A stretch of DNA of 52,527 nucleotides from Stutzerimonas stutzeri SDM-LAC (GTDB taxonomy: Bacteria; Pseudomonadota; Gammaproteobacteria; Pseudomonadales; Pseudomonadaceae): the NCBI RefSeq assembly GCF_000235745.1, contig NZ_AGSX01000116.1, positions 1 through 52,527 on the forward strand, read 5' to 3'. The notes beneath the pieces are model-generated. The model had not been told where the DNA came from, made no database searches, and was given only the letters and a program-made list of their open reading frames with translations. The stretch's first letter is position 1. Each line of letters begins with the position of its first letter. Positions 15,938-24,286 of the stretch are shown piece after piece. A program made the translations under genes and the position numbers.

Positions 15938-17437
15938 TCAACCGGCCTGGTTGCCGGGGCGGTACTGCAGTGCCTCGGCCAGGTGGGCGCGTCCAATGGC
16001 GTTGGCCGGCTGAAGATCGGCCAGCGTGCGTGCGACCTTGAGAATTCGGTGAGCCGCGCGTAGCGACAGGCCGAGACGTTCGCAGGCGCGTTCGAGCCAT
16101 TGCTGATCCTCGGGTTGCAATGCGCAATGGCTGCGCAGACCGGCAAGATCGAGGAAGGCATTGGCGCAGCCTTGTCGCTTGATCTGCACGCGCCGCGCTT
16201 CGGCCACCTTGGCGGCGACCCGCTGTGTGGTTTCGTTGCCCGCCAGTGGTGCATTCAGCGCAGTGGCTTCGCGCGCGACGGTCAGGTGCAGGTCGATGCG
16301 ATCCAGCAGCGGACCGGAGAGTTTGCCTCGGTAACGTTGAATCTGGTCTGGCGAACAGCGGCAGCGACCGCTGGCGTCGCCCAGGTAGCCGCAGGGGCAG
16401 GGGTTCATCGCCGCGACCAATTGGAAGCGTGCCGGGAAGCGCACCTTGTCACGTGCCCGCGCAATGACGATGCAGCCTGACTCCAGAGGCTCGCGTAGAA
16501 CCTCCAGTACCTTGCGATCGAATTCCGGCAGTTCATCGAGAAACAGCACGCCCTGATGCGCCAGGGTGATTTCGCCCGGCCTCGGTCGACTGCCCCCTCC
16601 AACCAGCGCTGGCCCCGATGCACTGTGATGGGGCTGCCGAAAAGGGCGCTGTGGCCAATGCGCCAGCGGTGACTGACTGGCGACAGACTGAATCGCGGCG
16701 ACTTCCAGTGCTTCCTGTTCGTCGAGAGGCGGAAGCAGGCCAGGTAGCCGGCTGGCCAACAAGGTCTTGCCGGTGCCAGGCGGGCCGGACAGCAACAGAT
16801 TGTGGCCGCCCGCTGCGGCCACCAGCAGCCCACGTTTGGCTGCAGCCTGACCCTGCACATCGGCAAGATCAGGGTAGGGCAGTACCTGGCGCAGCAGGCC
16901 TTGGGCCTGAAAAGGCTCGATTGGCGTCACGCCGTTGAAGTGCGCAGCCACCTCAAGCAGGTGATCGGCGGCATAAACGACCAACCCCGATGCCAGGCTG
17001 GCTTCCTCGGCATTGGCTCGTGGCACCAGCAAGGCACGCCCGGCCTGGCGGGCCGCCAGCGCGGCAGGCAGCACGCCCTGGACCGGTCGCAGTGTGCCGG
17101 AAAGCGCCAGTTCGCCCAGGCATTCGAGTGTGTCGAGGCGATCCGCGGGAATCTGCCCACTCGCTGCCAAGATGCCCAGGGCGATGGCCAGATCAAAGCG
17201 GCCGCCATCTTTCGGCAGATCAGCCGGGGCGAGATTGAGGGTGATGCGGCGGGCCGGGAAGTCGAAGCCTGAGGTCAGGATCGCGCTGCGCACGCGATCC
17301 TTGCTTTCCTTGACTGCCGTTTCCGGTAGGCCGACCAAGGCCAGCGAAGGCAGGCCGTTGGCGAGGTGTGCTTCCACCGTCACGGCGGGGGCTTCCACGC
17401 CCACTTGGGCGCGGCTATGGACGATTGCGAGGGACAT
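15938..17437 (-). CDS. YifB family Mg-chelatase-like AAA+ ATPase (ComM-like)
   Basis: A 499-residue protein with an N-terminal Lon-like ChlI domain (about 1-165), a Mg-chelatase AAA+ ATPase core with Walker A GPPGTGKT (about 218-225) and Walker B VLFLDELPEF, and a C-terminal winged domain. The cysteine cluster CPCGYLGDASGRCRC is kept. In naturally transformable bacteria the family member ComM is a helicase that promotes branch migration during integration of transforming DNA. AAGGAG precedes the ATG at 17437 by seven bases. It follows ubiK by 32 bases on the same strand, so the two form an operon. Confidence 0.93.
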   Translation of the reverse strand: MSLAIVHSRAQVGVEAPAVTVEAHLANGLPSLALVGLPETAVKESKDRVRSAILTSGFDFPARRITLNLAPADLPKDGGRFDLAIALGILAASGQIPADRLDTLECLGELALSGTLRPVQGVLPAALAARQAGRALLVPRANAEEASLASGLVVYAADHLLEVAAHFNGVTPIEPFQAQGLLRQVLPYPDLADVQGQAAAKRGLLVAAAGGHNLLLSGPPGTGKTLLASRLPGLLPPLDEQEALEVAAIQSVASQSPLAHWPQRPFRQPHHSASGPALVGGGSRPRPGEITLAHQGVLFLDELPEFDRKVLEVLREPLESGCIVIARARDKVRFPARFQLVAAMNPCPCGYLGDASGRCRCSPDQIQRYRGKLSGPLLDRIDLHLTVAREATALNAPLAGNETTQRVAAKVAEARRVQIKRQGCANAFLDLAGLRSHCALQPEDQQWLERACERLGLSLRAAHRILKVARTLADLQPANAIGRAHLAEALQYRPGNQAG

Positions 17438-17469
17438 CCGATCACTCCTTGATCGTGACGCCTTCCGGT

Positions 17470-17733
17470 CTATTCGGACGCGGGCGGCGCGAGTTTCTCT
17501 TCCAGTTCGGCGACCTTGGCTTCCAGGGCTTCAAGGCGCGCTCGGGTGCGTGCGAGGACAACCATCTGGCTGTCGAATTCTTCGCGGCTGACCACGTCGA
17601 GCTTGCTCAGCGCACCTTGCACGATGCCTTTGAGCTGGGCTTCGACTTCCGCACGGGGGAGGGGGCTTTCACCGCTGAACAGGCGCGAGGCCTGGGAACC
17701 GATGGCGTCGAGAAAAGCTTTGGGTGGGAACAT
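17470..17733 (-). CDS. ubiK: Ubiquinone biosynthesis accessory factor UbiK (YqiC/BMFP family)
   Basis: An 87-residue protein beginning MFPPKAFLDAIGSQ, with a long C-terminal coiled coil (ARTRARLEALEAKVAELEEKL) typical of the BMFP/UbiK family. It forms trimers and helps assemble the ubiquinone-synthesis complex with UbiJ-type proteins. The ATG at 17733 has AGGTG six bases ahead. An in-frame ATG two codons upstream (17739) directly abuts that AGGTG and is less likely. A still longer frame has no family similarity. It is divergent from glnK across 395 bases and is followed by yifB. Confidence 0.88.
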   Translation of the reverse strand: MFPPKAFLDAIGSQASRLFSGESPLPRAEVEAQLKGIVQGALSKLDVVSREEFDSQMVVLARTRARLEALEAKVAELEEKLAPPASE

Positions 17734-17800
17734 AAACATCACCTGTTTCTGAGCGACGCGCAGTGTAGCACGGGCTCTTCGGGCGTCCTGTCGGAGCCCG

Positions 17801-17817
17801 TGCACGATTGCGGGCAT
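17801..17817 (+). promoter_or_regulatory. Weak second NtrC-like half-site upstream of glnK
   Basis: TGCACG, a 5-base gap, then GGGCAT resembles the left half of the NtrC consensus (5 of 6) but not the right. Its centre lies 32 bases, about three helical turns, upstream of the strong site at 17833. The spacing is what makes it worth listing. Confidence 0.25.
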
Positions 17818-17832
17818 CGCGTCGCGGTGGTG

Positions 17833-17849
17833 TGCACCGGCCTGGTGCG
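17833..17849 (+). promoter_or_regulatory. NtrC enhancer site upstream of glnK
   Basis: TGCACC, a 5-base spacer GGCCT, and GGTGCG match the NtrC consensus TGCACC-N5-GGTGCA at 11 of 12 positions. The centre is about 110 bases upstream of the start site predicted from the -24/-12 promoter at 17925. NtrC would bind when nitrogen is limiting. Confidence 0.65.
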
Positions 17850-17924
17850 TGATCCAGCGAGCGAACCGCGGCGTGGACGTGCGCGCGCGTTGCAGGGCGC
17901 CTTGCGCCGGGCATTGTTAGAAGC

Positions 17925-17940
17925 TGGCATCGATTCTGCT
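17925..17940 (+). promoter_or_regulatory. Sigma54 (-24/-12) promoter for glnK-amtB
   Basis: TGGCATCGATTCTGCT has the invariant GG (17926-17927) and GC (17938-17939) with the required 10 bases between them, and matches most of the RpoN consensus. The predicted start near 17950 gives a leader of about 178 bases to glnK. The stretch 17734-18128 otherwise holds only the NtrC-type sites; no small gene is visible in it. Confidence 0.6.
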
Positions 17941-18113
17941 TGGAAGCTCGTGAAGCATGCGCCAGCAGCTTGTGGTGCATAGGCGATTCTGGACGTTTCG
18001 TCGGATCGGTTGATGGTGTCGGAGGGTCGCTGGGCAAAGCCGGCGCGTTACAAGAGCCAGACACTGCGCTTAGACTTGAGCCGGGTTCGTACTTCTGGGG
18101 CAAGTCCACCTAA

Positions 18114-18467
<354 letters not shown>

Positions 18468-18591
18468 CGACCCGGCGCGTAGCGCGCGTTTGAGCGGGCG
18501 GTAACGCCCGACACGTCGCCACGCACCGCTCGAGCTTTTGCGATTGCCTGCCTGGCAGGCCTACGAACCCCCACGCCCCAGGAGTAAAACC

Positions 18592-19908
18592 ATGACTCTG
18601 CGAAAATTCGCAGGGCTAGGAGCCCTTTTGTCTCTGATAAGCCCCGGTATCGCCATGGCGCAGGAGGCACCGCTTGATTCCGGCGATACGGCATGGATGC
18701 TCACAGCCACTGCGCTGGTGCTGTTCATGACGATTCCAGGTCTGGCGCTGTTCTACGGCGGCATGGTCCGTTCCAAGAACATCCTCTCGGTCATGATGCA
18801 GTGCTTCGCCATCACCGGCCTGATGAGCGTCCTCTGGATGGTCTACGGCTACAGCCTGGCGTTCGACACGGCTGGCATGGAAGCAGGCGTCACCAACCTC
18901 AGTTCCTTCGTCGGTGGTCTCGGGCGTGCTTTCCTCAGCGGCCTGACGCCCGACAGCCTCACCGGCACCGTGCCGGAAAGCGTGTTCATCACCTTCCAAA
19001 TGACCTTCGCCATCATTACCCCGGCGCTGATCGTCGGTGCCTTCGCCGAGCGCATGAAATTCTCCGCGATGCTGGTGTTCATGGGCGTCTGGTTCACGCT
19101 GGTCTATGCACCGATCGCACACATGGTCTGGGGTGGCGACGGCGGCCTGATGTGGGACTGGGGCGTGCTCGATTTCGCCGGCGGTACCGTCGTGCACATC
19201 AACGCCGGTATCGCAGGTCTGGTGGCGTGCATCGTGCTCGGCAAGCGCAAGGGCTTCCCGACCACGCCGATGGCTCCGCACAACCTCGGGCTGACCCTGA
19301 TCGGCGCAGCCATGCTCTGGATCGGTTGGTTTGGTTTCAACGCCGGCTCCTCCCTGGGGGCCAACGGCACCGCTGGGATGGCGATGCTGGTGACCCAGAT
19401 CGCCACTGCGGCCGCCGCGTTGAGCTGGATGTTTGCCGAATGGCGGACCCACGGCAAACCCAGCGCGCTGGGTATCGCGTCGGGCGTGGTTGCCGGTCTG
19501 GTCGCCATCACTCCTGCTGCCGGCACGGTAGGCCCGATGGGTGCACTGATTATCGGCTTGGCCTCGGGCGTGATCTGCTTCGTCTGTGCCACCAGCCTGA
19601 AACGCAAGCTCGGCTACGACGATTCCCTGGATGCGTTCGGTGTACACGGCGTCGGTGGCATCGTCGGCGCTTTGCTCACTGGCGTGTTCGCAGCGCCTGC
19701 TCTAGGCGGCTTCGGTGAGGTGGACAACATCGCGCTGCAGCTGTGGATTCAGCTTAAAGGCGTGCTCTTTACCGTCGTCTACACCGCCATCGTCACCTTC
19801 GTGATCCTCAAGGTGATCGACGTGGTGATGGGGCTGCGGGTCAGCGAAGAAGAAGAAACCATCGGCCTCGACCTCAGCCTGCACAACGAACGCGGCTACA
19901 ACCTGTAA
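18592..19908 (+). CDS. amtB: Ammonium transporter AmtB, first copy
   Basis: A 438-residue Amt/MEP/Rh-family ammonium channel. A cleavable signal peptide (MTLRKFAGLGALLSLISPGIAMA, broken here at AMA/QE) precedes eleven membrane segments. The twin pore histidines lie in GTVVHINAG and GVHGVGGIVGA. The C-terminal tail carries the GLRVSEEEE segment that docks onto GlnK. AGGAG seven bases ahead supports the ATG at 18592. It is 124 bases behind glnK and 77 bases ahead of a second, diverged amt gene. This copy is the E. coli AmtB-like one. Confidence 0.95.
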   Translation: MTLRKFAGLGALLSLISPGIAMAQEAPLDSGDTAWMLTATALVLFMTIPGLALFYGGMVRSKNILSVMMQCFAITGLMSVLWMVYGYSLAFDTAGMEAGVTNLSSFVGGLGRAFLSGLTPDSLTGTVPESVFITFQMTFAIITPALIVGAFAERMKFSAMLVFMGVWFTLVYAPIAHMVWGGDGGLMWDWGVLDFAGGTVVHINAGIAGLVACIVLGKRKGFPTTPMAPHNLGLTLIGAAMLWIGWFGFNAGSSLGANGTAGMAMLVTQIATAAAALSWMFAEWRTHGKPSALGIASGVVAGLVAITPAAGTVGPMGALIIGLASGVICFVCATSLKRKLGYDDSLDAFGVHGVGGIVGALLTGVFAAPALGGFGEVDNIALQLWIQLKGVLFTVVYTAIVTFVILKVIDVVMGLRVSEEEETIGLDLSLHNERGYNL

Positions 19909-19985
19909 GCACACGGAGTGCGCCCGGAGCCAACCCGGGCGCTTGACCGAATGGCGCCCAGGCGCTCGGCATAAAGGTGAAAATA

Positions 19986-21239
19986 ATGGATAGCACAGCA
20001 CTCATACCCATCCAGTACGGACTCGATACTTTCTACTTTCTCATCTGCGGTGCGCTGGTGATGTGGATGGCGGCCGGTTTCTCCATGCTCGAAGCCGGCC
20101 TGGTCCGGGCGAAAAACACCGCTGAAATCCTCACCAAGAACATCGTGCTCTACGCCGTGGCGTCGATCATGTACCTGCTAATCGGCTACTACATCATGTA
20201 TTCCAGCCCGGACGGCGGCATCCTGCCGAGCCTGGGCTTCCTGATCGGTGACGAGAACGCGGTGGACGTGGTTGCTGCCGGTGGCGAGGACGCACCCTAC
20301 TATTCCGCGCGCGCCGACTTTTTCTTCCAGGTCGTGTTCGCAGCGACCTGTATGTCGGTGGTCTCCGGTGCCGTGGCCGAGCGCATGAAGCTCTGGGCAT
20401 TCATCGCATTCGCGGTGGTGATGACCGGCTTCATCTATCCGGTACAGGGCTTCTGGAAGTGGGGCGGCGGCTTCCTCGATGCGGCTGGCTTCCTCGATTT
20501 CGCCGGTTCCGGTCTGGTGCACATGGCCGGTGCTTCCGCCGCCCTGGCTGGCGTACTGTTGCTGGGGCCGCGCAAGGGCAAATACGGCCCGAACGGACAG
20601 ATCAATGCGATCCCTGGCGCCAACCTGCCGCTGGCGACCCTGGGTGCATTCATCCTGTGGATGGGCTGGTTCGGCTTCAACGGCGGTTCGCAGCTGAAGA
20701 TGAGCACCATCGAAGACGCCAACGCAGTCGCTCAGGTGTTCACCAATACCAACATGGCGGCGGCGGGTGGCTTGGTCGCGGCATTGATCACGGCGCGCCT
20801 GCTGTTCGGCAAGTCCGACCTGACCATGGTTCTGAACGGTGCACTGGCCGGGCTGGTCGCCATCACCGCCGAGCCGCTGACACCAAGCGCGCTGCAGTCG
20901 GTGCTGATCGGTGGCGTGGGCGGCGTGCTGGTGGTCTTCAGCATCCTGGCCCTGGACAAACTCAAGCTTGATGACCCGGTGGGCGCCATTTCGGTGCATG
21001 GTGTGGTCGGTATGTGGGGCCTGCTGGCGGTGCCGCTGACCAACGCCGATGCCACCTTCGGTGCGCAGCTGCTGGGCCTGGTATCGATCTTTGCCTGGGT
21101 GTTCATTGCCAGCTTGATCGTGTGGGGCATCCTCAAGGCGGTCATGGGGCTGCGGGTGAGCGAAGAGGAAGAATACGAGGGTGTCGACGTCGTTGAGTGC
21201 GGCCTCGAGGCCTATCCGGAGTTCACCAGCAAGCGTTGA
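19986..21239 (+). CDS. Ammonium transporter, second and diverged copy
   Basis: A 417-residue Amt-family channel without the signal peptide of the first copy; it starts directly with IPIQYGLDTFYFLICGALVMW. The pore histidines are kept in GLVHMAGASAALAG and SVHGVVGMWGLL. The GlnK-docking tail motif GLRVSEEEEYEG is also kept. It has a longer loop after the second membrane segment (DENAVDVVAAGGEDAPYYS). The ATG at 19986 is preceded by AGGTGA; a GTG three codons earlier overlaps that site and is less likely. It ends the glnK operon at a strong terminator. The two channels differ enough to suggest different affinity or regulation rather than a recent duplication. Confidence 0.92.
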   Translation: MDSTALIPIQYGLDTFYFLICGALVMWMAAGFSMLEAGLVRAKNTAEILTKNIVLYAVASIMYLLIGYYIMYSSPDGGILPSLGFLIGDENAVDVVAAGGEDAPYYSARADFFFQVVFAATCMSVVSGAVAERMKLWAFIAFAVVMTGFIYPVQGFWKWGGGFLDAAGFLDFAGSGLVHMAGASAALAGVLLLGPRKGKYGPNGQINAIPGANLPLATLGAFILWMGWFGFNGGSQLKMSTIEDANAVAQVFTNTNMAAAGGLVAALITARLLFGKSDLTMVLNGALAGLVAITAEPLTPSALQSVLIGGVGGVLVVFSILALDKLKLDDPVGAISVHGVVGMWGLLAVPLTNADATFGAQLLGLVSIFAWVFIASLIVWGILKAVMGLRVSEEEEYEGVDVVECGLEAYPEFTSKR

Positions 21240-21255
21240 TTTTCAACGCAGCGAC

Positions 21256-21286
21256 AAGGGCGCCTCAGGGCGCCCTTTGTTTTTTC
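21256..21286 (+). terminator. Rho-independent terminator of the glnK-amtB operon
   Basis: AAGGGCGCC (21256-21264) pairs perfectly with GGCGCCCTT (21269-21277) around the loop TCAG, followed by TGTTTTTTC. Confidence 0.92.
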
Positions 21287-21336
21287 TGACGCCGCGCTAG
21301 AATGCGCGCGTTCAGGAGCCGAAGGGGTTGTTGAGA

Positions 21337-21762
21337 ATGTGGCGACAGACACTCATCACGCTGCGCCCGAAGCCGCGAGGCTTCCATCTGATAACCGACG
21401 AGCTGCTTGCACAATTGCCGGAACTGCAACAATGCGAGGCCGGTCTGTTACACCTGTGGCTGCGTCATACCTCGGCTTCGTTGACCATCAACGAGAATGC
21501 TGACGGCGCGGTGCGGCGTGATTTCGAGCGGTTCTTCAACCGGCTGGTGCCGCGGGGGCAGAAGGGTTACGAGCATGATTACGAAGGGCCGGACGATCTG
21601 CCAGCACACTTCAAGGCGAGCCTGCTCGGTTGCCAGCTGAGTTTGCCGGTCAACGAAGGGCGACTGGCACTAGGGACTTGGCAGGGCATCTATCTGGGGG
21701 AACACCGGGATCAAGGTGGCGCCAGGCAGGTCCTTGCGACGCTGCACGGGATGGCAAGTTGA
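21337..21762 (+). CDS. YjbQ family protein (UPF0047)
   Basis: A 141-residue member of the YjbQ/UPF0047 family, full length. The conserved metal-site stretch [13 protein letters not shown] (about 44-56), the [18 protein letters not shown] segment and the C-terminal [13 protein letters not shown] are all present. Family members show weak thiamine-phosphate synthase activity; the physiological role is not settled. The ATG at 21337 follows AAGGGG by nine bases; the upstream TTG codons are less likely. It lies between the amtB terminator and sutA, the same order as in other pseudomonads. Confidence 0.88.
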   Translation: MWRQTLITLRPKPRGFHLITDELLAQLPELQQCEAGLLHLWLRHTSASLTINENADGAVRRDFERFFNRLVPRGQKGYEHDYEGPDDLPAHFKASLLGCQLSLPVNEGRLALGTWQGIYLGEHRDQGGARQVLATLHGMAS

Positions 21763-21837
21763 ATTTTTTTTGGCGATGGCGAACAAATCACATCGCTGGG
21801 CTAGGGTCTATTTCCGTTTCGTCGCGGCCGCGACGGA

Positions 21838-21926
21838 GCCGATTTTTGCGCGAGATAAGGCACGAGTCGCGCAGTTTGGTTGTTCCAAATAAGCGATGAG
21901 AAACGCCGTGTCGCACAAAAATCGGC
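21838..21926. repeat. Long imperfect inverted repeat in the sutA leader (left)
   Basis: The arms GCCGATTTTTGCGCGA (21838-21853) and TCGCACAAAAATCGGC (21911-21926) pair at 15 of 16 positions around a 57-base loop. This is the first of two comparable structures in the 340-base gap between yjbQ and sutA, which has no recognisable gene. Confidence 0.8.
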
Positions 21927-21943
21927 CCGTCCCTACGGGTTGC

Positions 21944-22032
21944 GCGCCAAATCTCGCCATGCGGCGTTGCGGGACTTGGCAAGGGAACGACCATTACCTG
22001 CGTCCCGCGCCTTGCCTGGCGAGATTTGGCGC
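21944..22032. repeat. Long perfect inverted repeat in the sutA leader (right)
   Basis: The arms GCGCCAAATCTCGCCA (21944-21959) and TGGCGAGATTTGGCGC (22017-22032) are perfectly complementary over 16 bases, again with a 57-base interior. Inside, GGCAAGG can pair with CCTTGCC directly next to the outer stem, and GCGGGAC with GTCCCGC as an alternative. It ends 70 bases before the sutA start. Confidence 0.85.
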
Positions 22033-22102
22033 AGCAACGCGGCTCGCAGCGAAACGGGAACAGACCCTTAAACTTCCGCTTTGGCAAGGTACGAGGTTGA
22101 AC

Positions 22103-22438
22103 ATGAGTGACGAAGAACTAGAACAAGACGATCTGGACACGAACGACGAGGACGAAGGCGAGGAGCTGGCGGCTGCCGATGACGGCGAAGCGGATAACAG
22201 CGCCGATGACGAAAGCACCGACAGCGACCGTGCGACGCCTACCAGTAAGAAGAAAGCCAAGGCAGTTGTGGTTGAAGAGCTGCCGAGCCTGGAAGCCAAG
22301 CAGAAGGAACGTGACGAGTTGGCCCGTGCGATGGAAGAGTTTCTGAAACGCGGGGGACGCGTACAGGAAGTCGAACCCAACGTCGTTGCTGATCCGCCCA
22401 AGAAGCCCGACAGCAAATACGGTAGCCGCCCTATCTAA
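22103..22438 (+). CDS. sutA: Transcriptional regulator SutA
   Basis: A 111-residue small acidic protein matching SutA of P. aeruginosa, which binds RNA polymerase and supports transcription of ribosomal and housekeeping genes during slow growth. The N-terminal half (about 1-45) is a disordered Asp/Glu-rich tail, a central helix follows (SLEAKQKERDELARAMEEFL), and the C-terminus carries the conserved EPNVVADPPKKPDSKYGSRP. The ATG at 22103 begins the conserved MSDEELEQD; an upstream extension of the frame is not conserved. The leader holds two long inverted repeats. A hairpin lies downstream before the convergent HAD gene. Confidence 0.92.
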   Translation: MSDEELEQDDLDTNDEDEGEELAAADDGEADNSADDESTDSDRATPTSKKKAKAVVVEELPSLEAKQKERDELARAMEEFLKRGGRVQEVEPNVVADPPKKPDSKYGSRPI

Positions 22439-22492
22439 CGTCGAGAGCTTCTGATTGGACGATAGGTCACGTCGCCAGGCGGGACCACTAAG

Positions 22493-22518
22493 AAGCCCAG
22501 CACGGTTGTGTTGGGCTT
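22493..22518. terminator. Hairpin between sutA and the HAD hydrolase gene
   Basis: AAGCCCAGCA (22493-22502) pairs with TGTTGGGCTT (22509-22518) with one G-U pair and a 6-base loop, followed by TGTCGTAT. It lies between convergent genes; the T-tract is poor, so strength is uncertain. Confidence 0.55.
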
Positions 22519-22542
22519 TGTCGTATCTGCGGGAGCGTCAGG

Positions 22543-23238
22543 CTATCGCCACCGCGCGAGCAGCGCAGGCAACTCTGCCAGGCTGCGAAGCTCGGCGTCG
22601 GGCTGGCCTTCGTGCTGCCACGCTTTGCCGCCGGGGTTGAACCAGATCGCACGCACACCGGCGCGTTGCGCCCCGCCGATGTCGTCGTCGGGGTGATCGC
22701 CGATATGGACGGCGTGCTCGGCAGCTACGCCCGCCCGCGCAAGCGCTTCCTGAAATGGTCGTGGGTCTGGCTTGCCGATCCCCAGGTCTTCTGCACACAA
22801 AGTGAACTGAAAATAGTCAGCCAATCCCAGCCTGCGAACGTCCGCGTTGCCGTTGGTCAGCACGCCGAGCATGTAGTGATTGGCCAGATGTTCCAGTGTC
22901 GGGTGAACGTCAGGAAATAGGTCGATGGCGTGCCGCGCTTCGAGGAAGACATCGAAAGCCTGATCGGCAAGCTCTCGCGCCTCTGCCTCCGCATAACCGG
23001 CGTCATGCAGGGCGTGAAACAGGATGCGACGGCGCAGCGCGCTGATGCGGTGCTTGAGGTCGGGTTCGGCCTCGACCAGCATGCGGCGGATCGCGGCGAG
23101 CGATTCCACCGGAAATCCTCCCAGTCGCGGTGCGTGCTCGCTCAGCCAGTCGCGCAGGCTGTTTTCCGCACTGTGAATGACCGGGCCGACGTCCCACAGC
23201 GTGTCATCGAGGTCGAAGGTGATCAGTCGAATGCTCAT
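22543..23238 (-). CDS. HAD family hydrolase
   Basis: A 231-residue haloacid-dehalogenase-type hydrolase. Motif I is FDLDDTLWD with nucleophile Asp9 and acid Asp11, motif II is the Thr in LGVLTNGN, motif III is the Lys in GIGKPDP, and motif IV is [14 protein letters not shown]. The helical cap between motifs I and II suggests a small phosphorylated metabolite. The ATG at 23238 overlaps the xerC stop by 4 bases (ATGA), so translation is coupled. This is the last gene of the lptM-lysA-dapF-DUF484-xerC operon, an order shared with other pseudomonads. Confidence 0.9.
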   Translation of the reverse strand: MSIRLITFDLDDTLWDVGPVIHSAENSLRDWLSEHAPRLGGFPVESLAAIRRMLVEAEPDLKHRISALRRRILFHALHDAGYAEAEARELADQAFDVFLEARHAIDLFPDVHPTLEHLANHYMLGVLTNGNADVRRLGLADYFQFTLCAEDLGIGKPDPRPFQEALARAGVAAEHAVHIGDHPDDDIGGAQRAGVRAIWFNPGGKAWQHEGQPDAELRSLAELPALLARWR

Positions 23239-24134
23239 TGGTCGCTGCCTTGCTTGCGTTTGGCGCGTGGGTGCGCCTGGTCATAGACCTTGGCCAGGTG
23301 CTGGAAGTCCAGGTGCGTATAGATCTGCGTGGTGCCGATGTCGGCGTGGCCAAGCAGCTCCTGCACGGAGCGCAGGTCTTGGGATGATTCCAGCATGTGG
23401 CTGGCAAAGCTGTGCCTGAGCATGTGCGGGTGCAGGTGCTGGCCGAGTTCCCGTACCCCCGCCTGACGCACTCGTAGCTGTACCGCGCGTGCACCCAGAC
23501 GGCGGCCCTGCTGACTGACGAACACCGCGCCATCCGGCGGGTTGCTCAGCGCACGCAGTGGCAGCCAGGCTTCGAGCGCTTCGCGTGCTTTGCGGCCCAC
23601 GGGCAGCACCCGTGCCTTGTTGCCCTTGCCTTGAACCTGAACCAGCCCGGCGGGTAGATCCAGTTGATCGAGGTTCAGGCCTACCAGCTCGGCCAGGCGT
23701 AACCCCGATGAATAGAACAGCTCCAGCATCGCCTGGTCACGATGGCCAATGAAGTCGTCTTCGACGCCGCCATCCAGCAACTGCATGGCTCGGTCGGTGT
23801 CGAGCAGTCGCGGCAGGCGCTTTTCGCCCTTGGGAGCGGAAATTCCGGCAGCCGGATCGTGGGCGCAGCGGCCCTCCTGACTAAGGTAGCGATACAGTCC
23901 GCGCAGCGACGACAGCAGCCGGGCCAGGCTGCGGCTCGATTGACCTTGGCGGTGTTGCTCGGCGATCAACTGGCGAACATGCGAGCCTTTCAGATCGGCC
24001 CAGTGCCCAAGCCCGTGCTTCTGGCAGAAGTTCGACACCTTGATCAGGTCGCGCCGATAGCCGTCGAGCGTATGCGGCGACATTTGCCGTTCGCTGCGAA
24101 GATGTTCGAAGTAGGCGTCGAGGTCGGTTTGCAT
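23235..24134 (-). CDS. xerC: Site-specific tyrosine recombinase XerC
   Basis: A 299-residue tyrosine recombinase that, with XerD at dif, resolves chromosome dimers. The SAM-like N-terminal domain (about 1-85) precedes the catalytic domain, whose six residues are all present: Arg146, Lys170, His237, Arg240 (HPHMLRHSF), His263 and nucleophile Tyr272 (TTQIYTHLD). Its place after dapF and DUF484 identifies it as XerC rather than XerD or an element integrase. The ATG at 24134 opens the conserved [12 protein letters not shown]. It is separated from DUF484 by 152 bases that contain a heptamer repeat. Confidence 0.96.
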   Translation of the reverse strand: MQTDLDAYFEHLRSERQMSPHTLDGYRRDLIKVSNFCQKHGLGHWADLKGSHVRQLIAEQHRQGQSSRSLARLLSSLRGLYRYLSQEGRCAHDPAAGISAPKGEKRLPRLLDTDRAMQLLDGGVEDDFIGHRDQAMLELFYSSGLRLAELVGLNLDQLDLPAGLVQVQGKGNKARVLPVGRKAREALEAWLPLRALSNPPDGAVFVSQQGRRLGARAVQLRVRQAGVRELGQHLHPHMLRHSFASHMLESSQDLRSVQELLGHADIGTTQIYTHLDFQHLAKVYDQAHPRAKRKQGSDQ

Positions 24135-24234
24135 GGTAAAGCCTCAAGAGCCGAGACGCGCTGGAGGCTGGAAAGCTGGACAGGTAAAGCATTTGAAGCG
24201 GGCTTGGCAGACTTTTGGAGAAAGCCTTGCCCCT

Positions 24235-24283
24235 GTCCAGCGTCCAGCGTCCAGCGTCCAGCGTCCAGCGTCCAGCGTCCAGC
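24235..24283. repeat. Tandem heptanucleotide repeat, seven copies
   Basis: GTCCAGC is repeated seven times without a mismatch (49 bases). In the operon's reading direction the unit is GCTGGAC. It begins 3 bases after the DUF484 stop and lies in the gap before xerC. Further scattered GCTGGA units on the opposite strand near 24165-24180 could fold back on it. Confidence 0.95.
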
Positions 24284-24286
24284 GTG

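Noticed and set aside
18060-18075. Alternative -24/-12 promoter closer to glnK (GG and GC correctly spaced near 18031-18046)
   Set aside because: The TT before the GC is missing and the overall match is clearly worse than the site at 17925.
18616-19647. Minus-strand open frame of 343 codons opposite amtB
   Set aside because: His/Gly/Asp-rich mirror of membrane segments; a shadow of the transporter.
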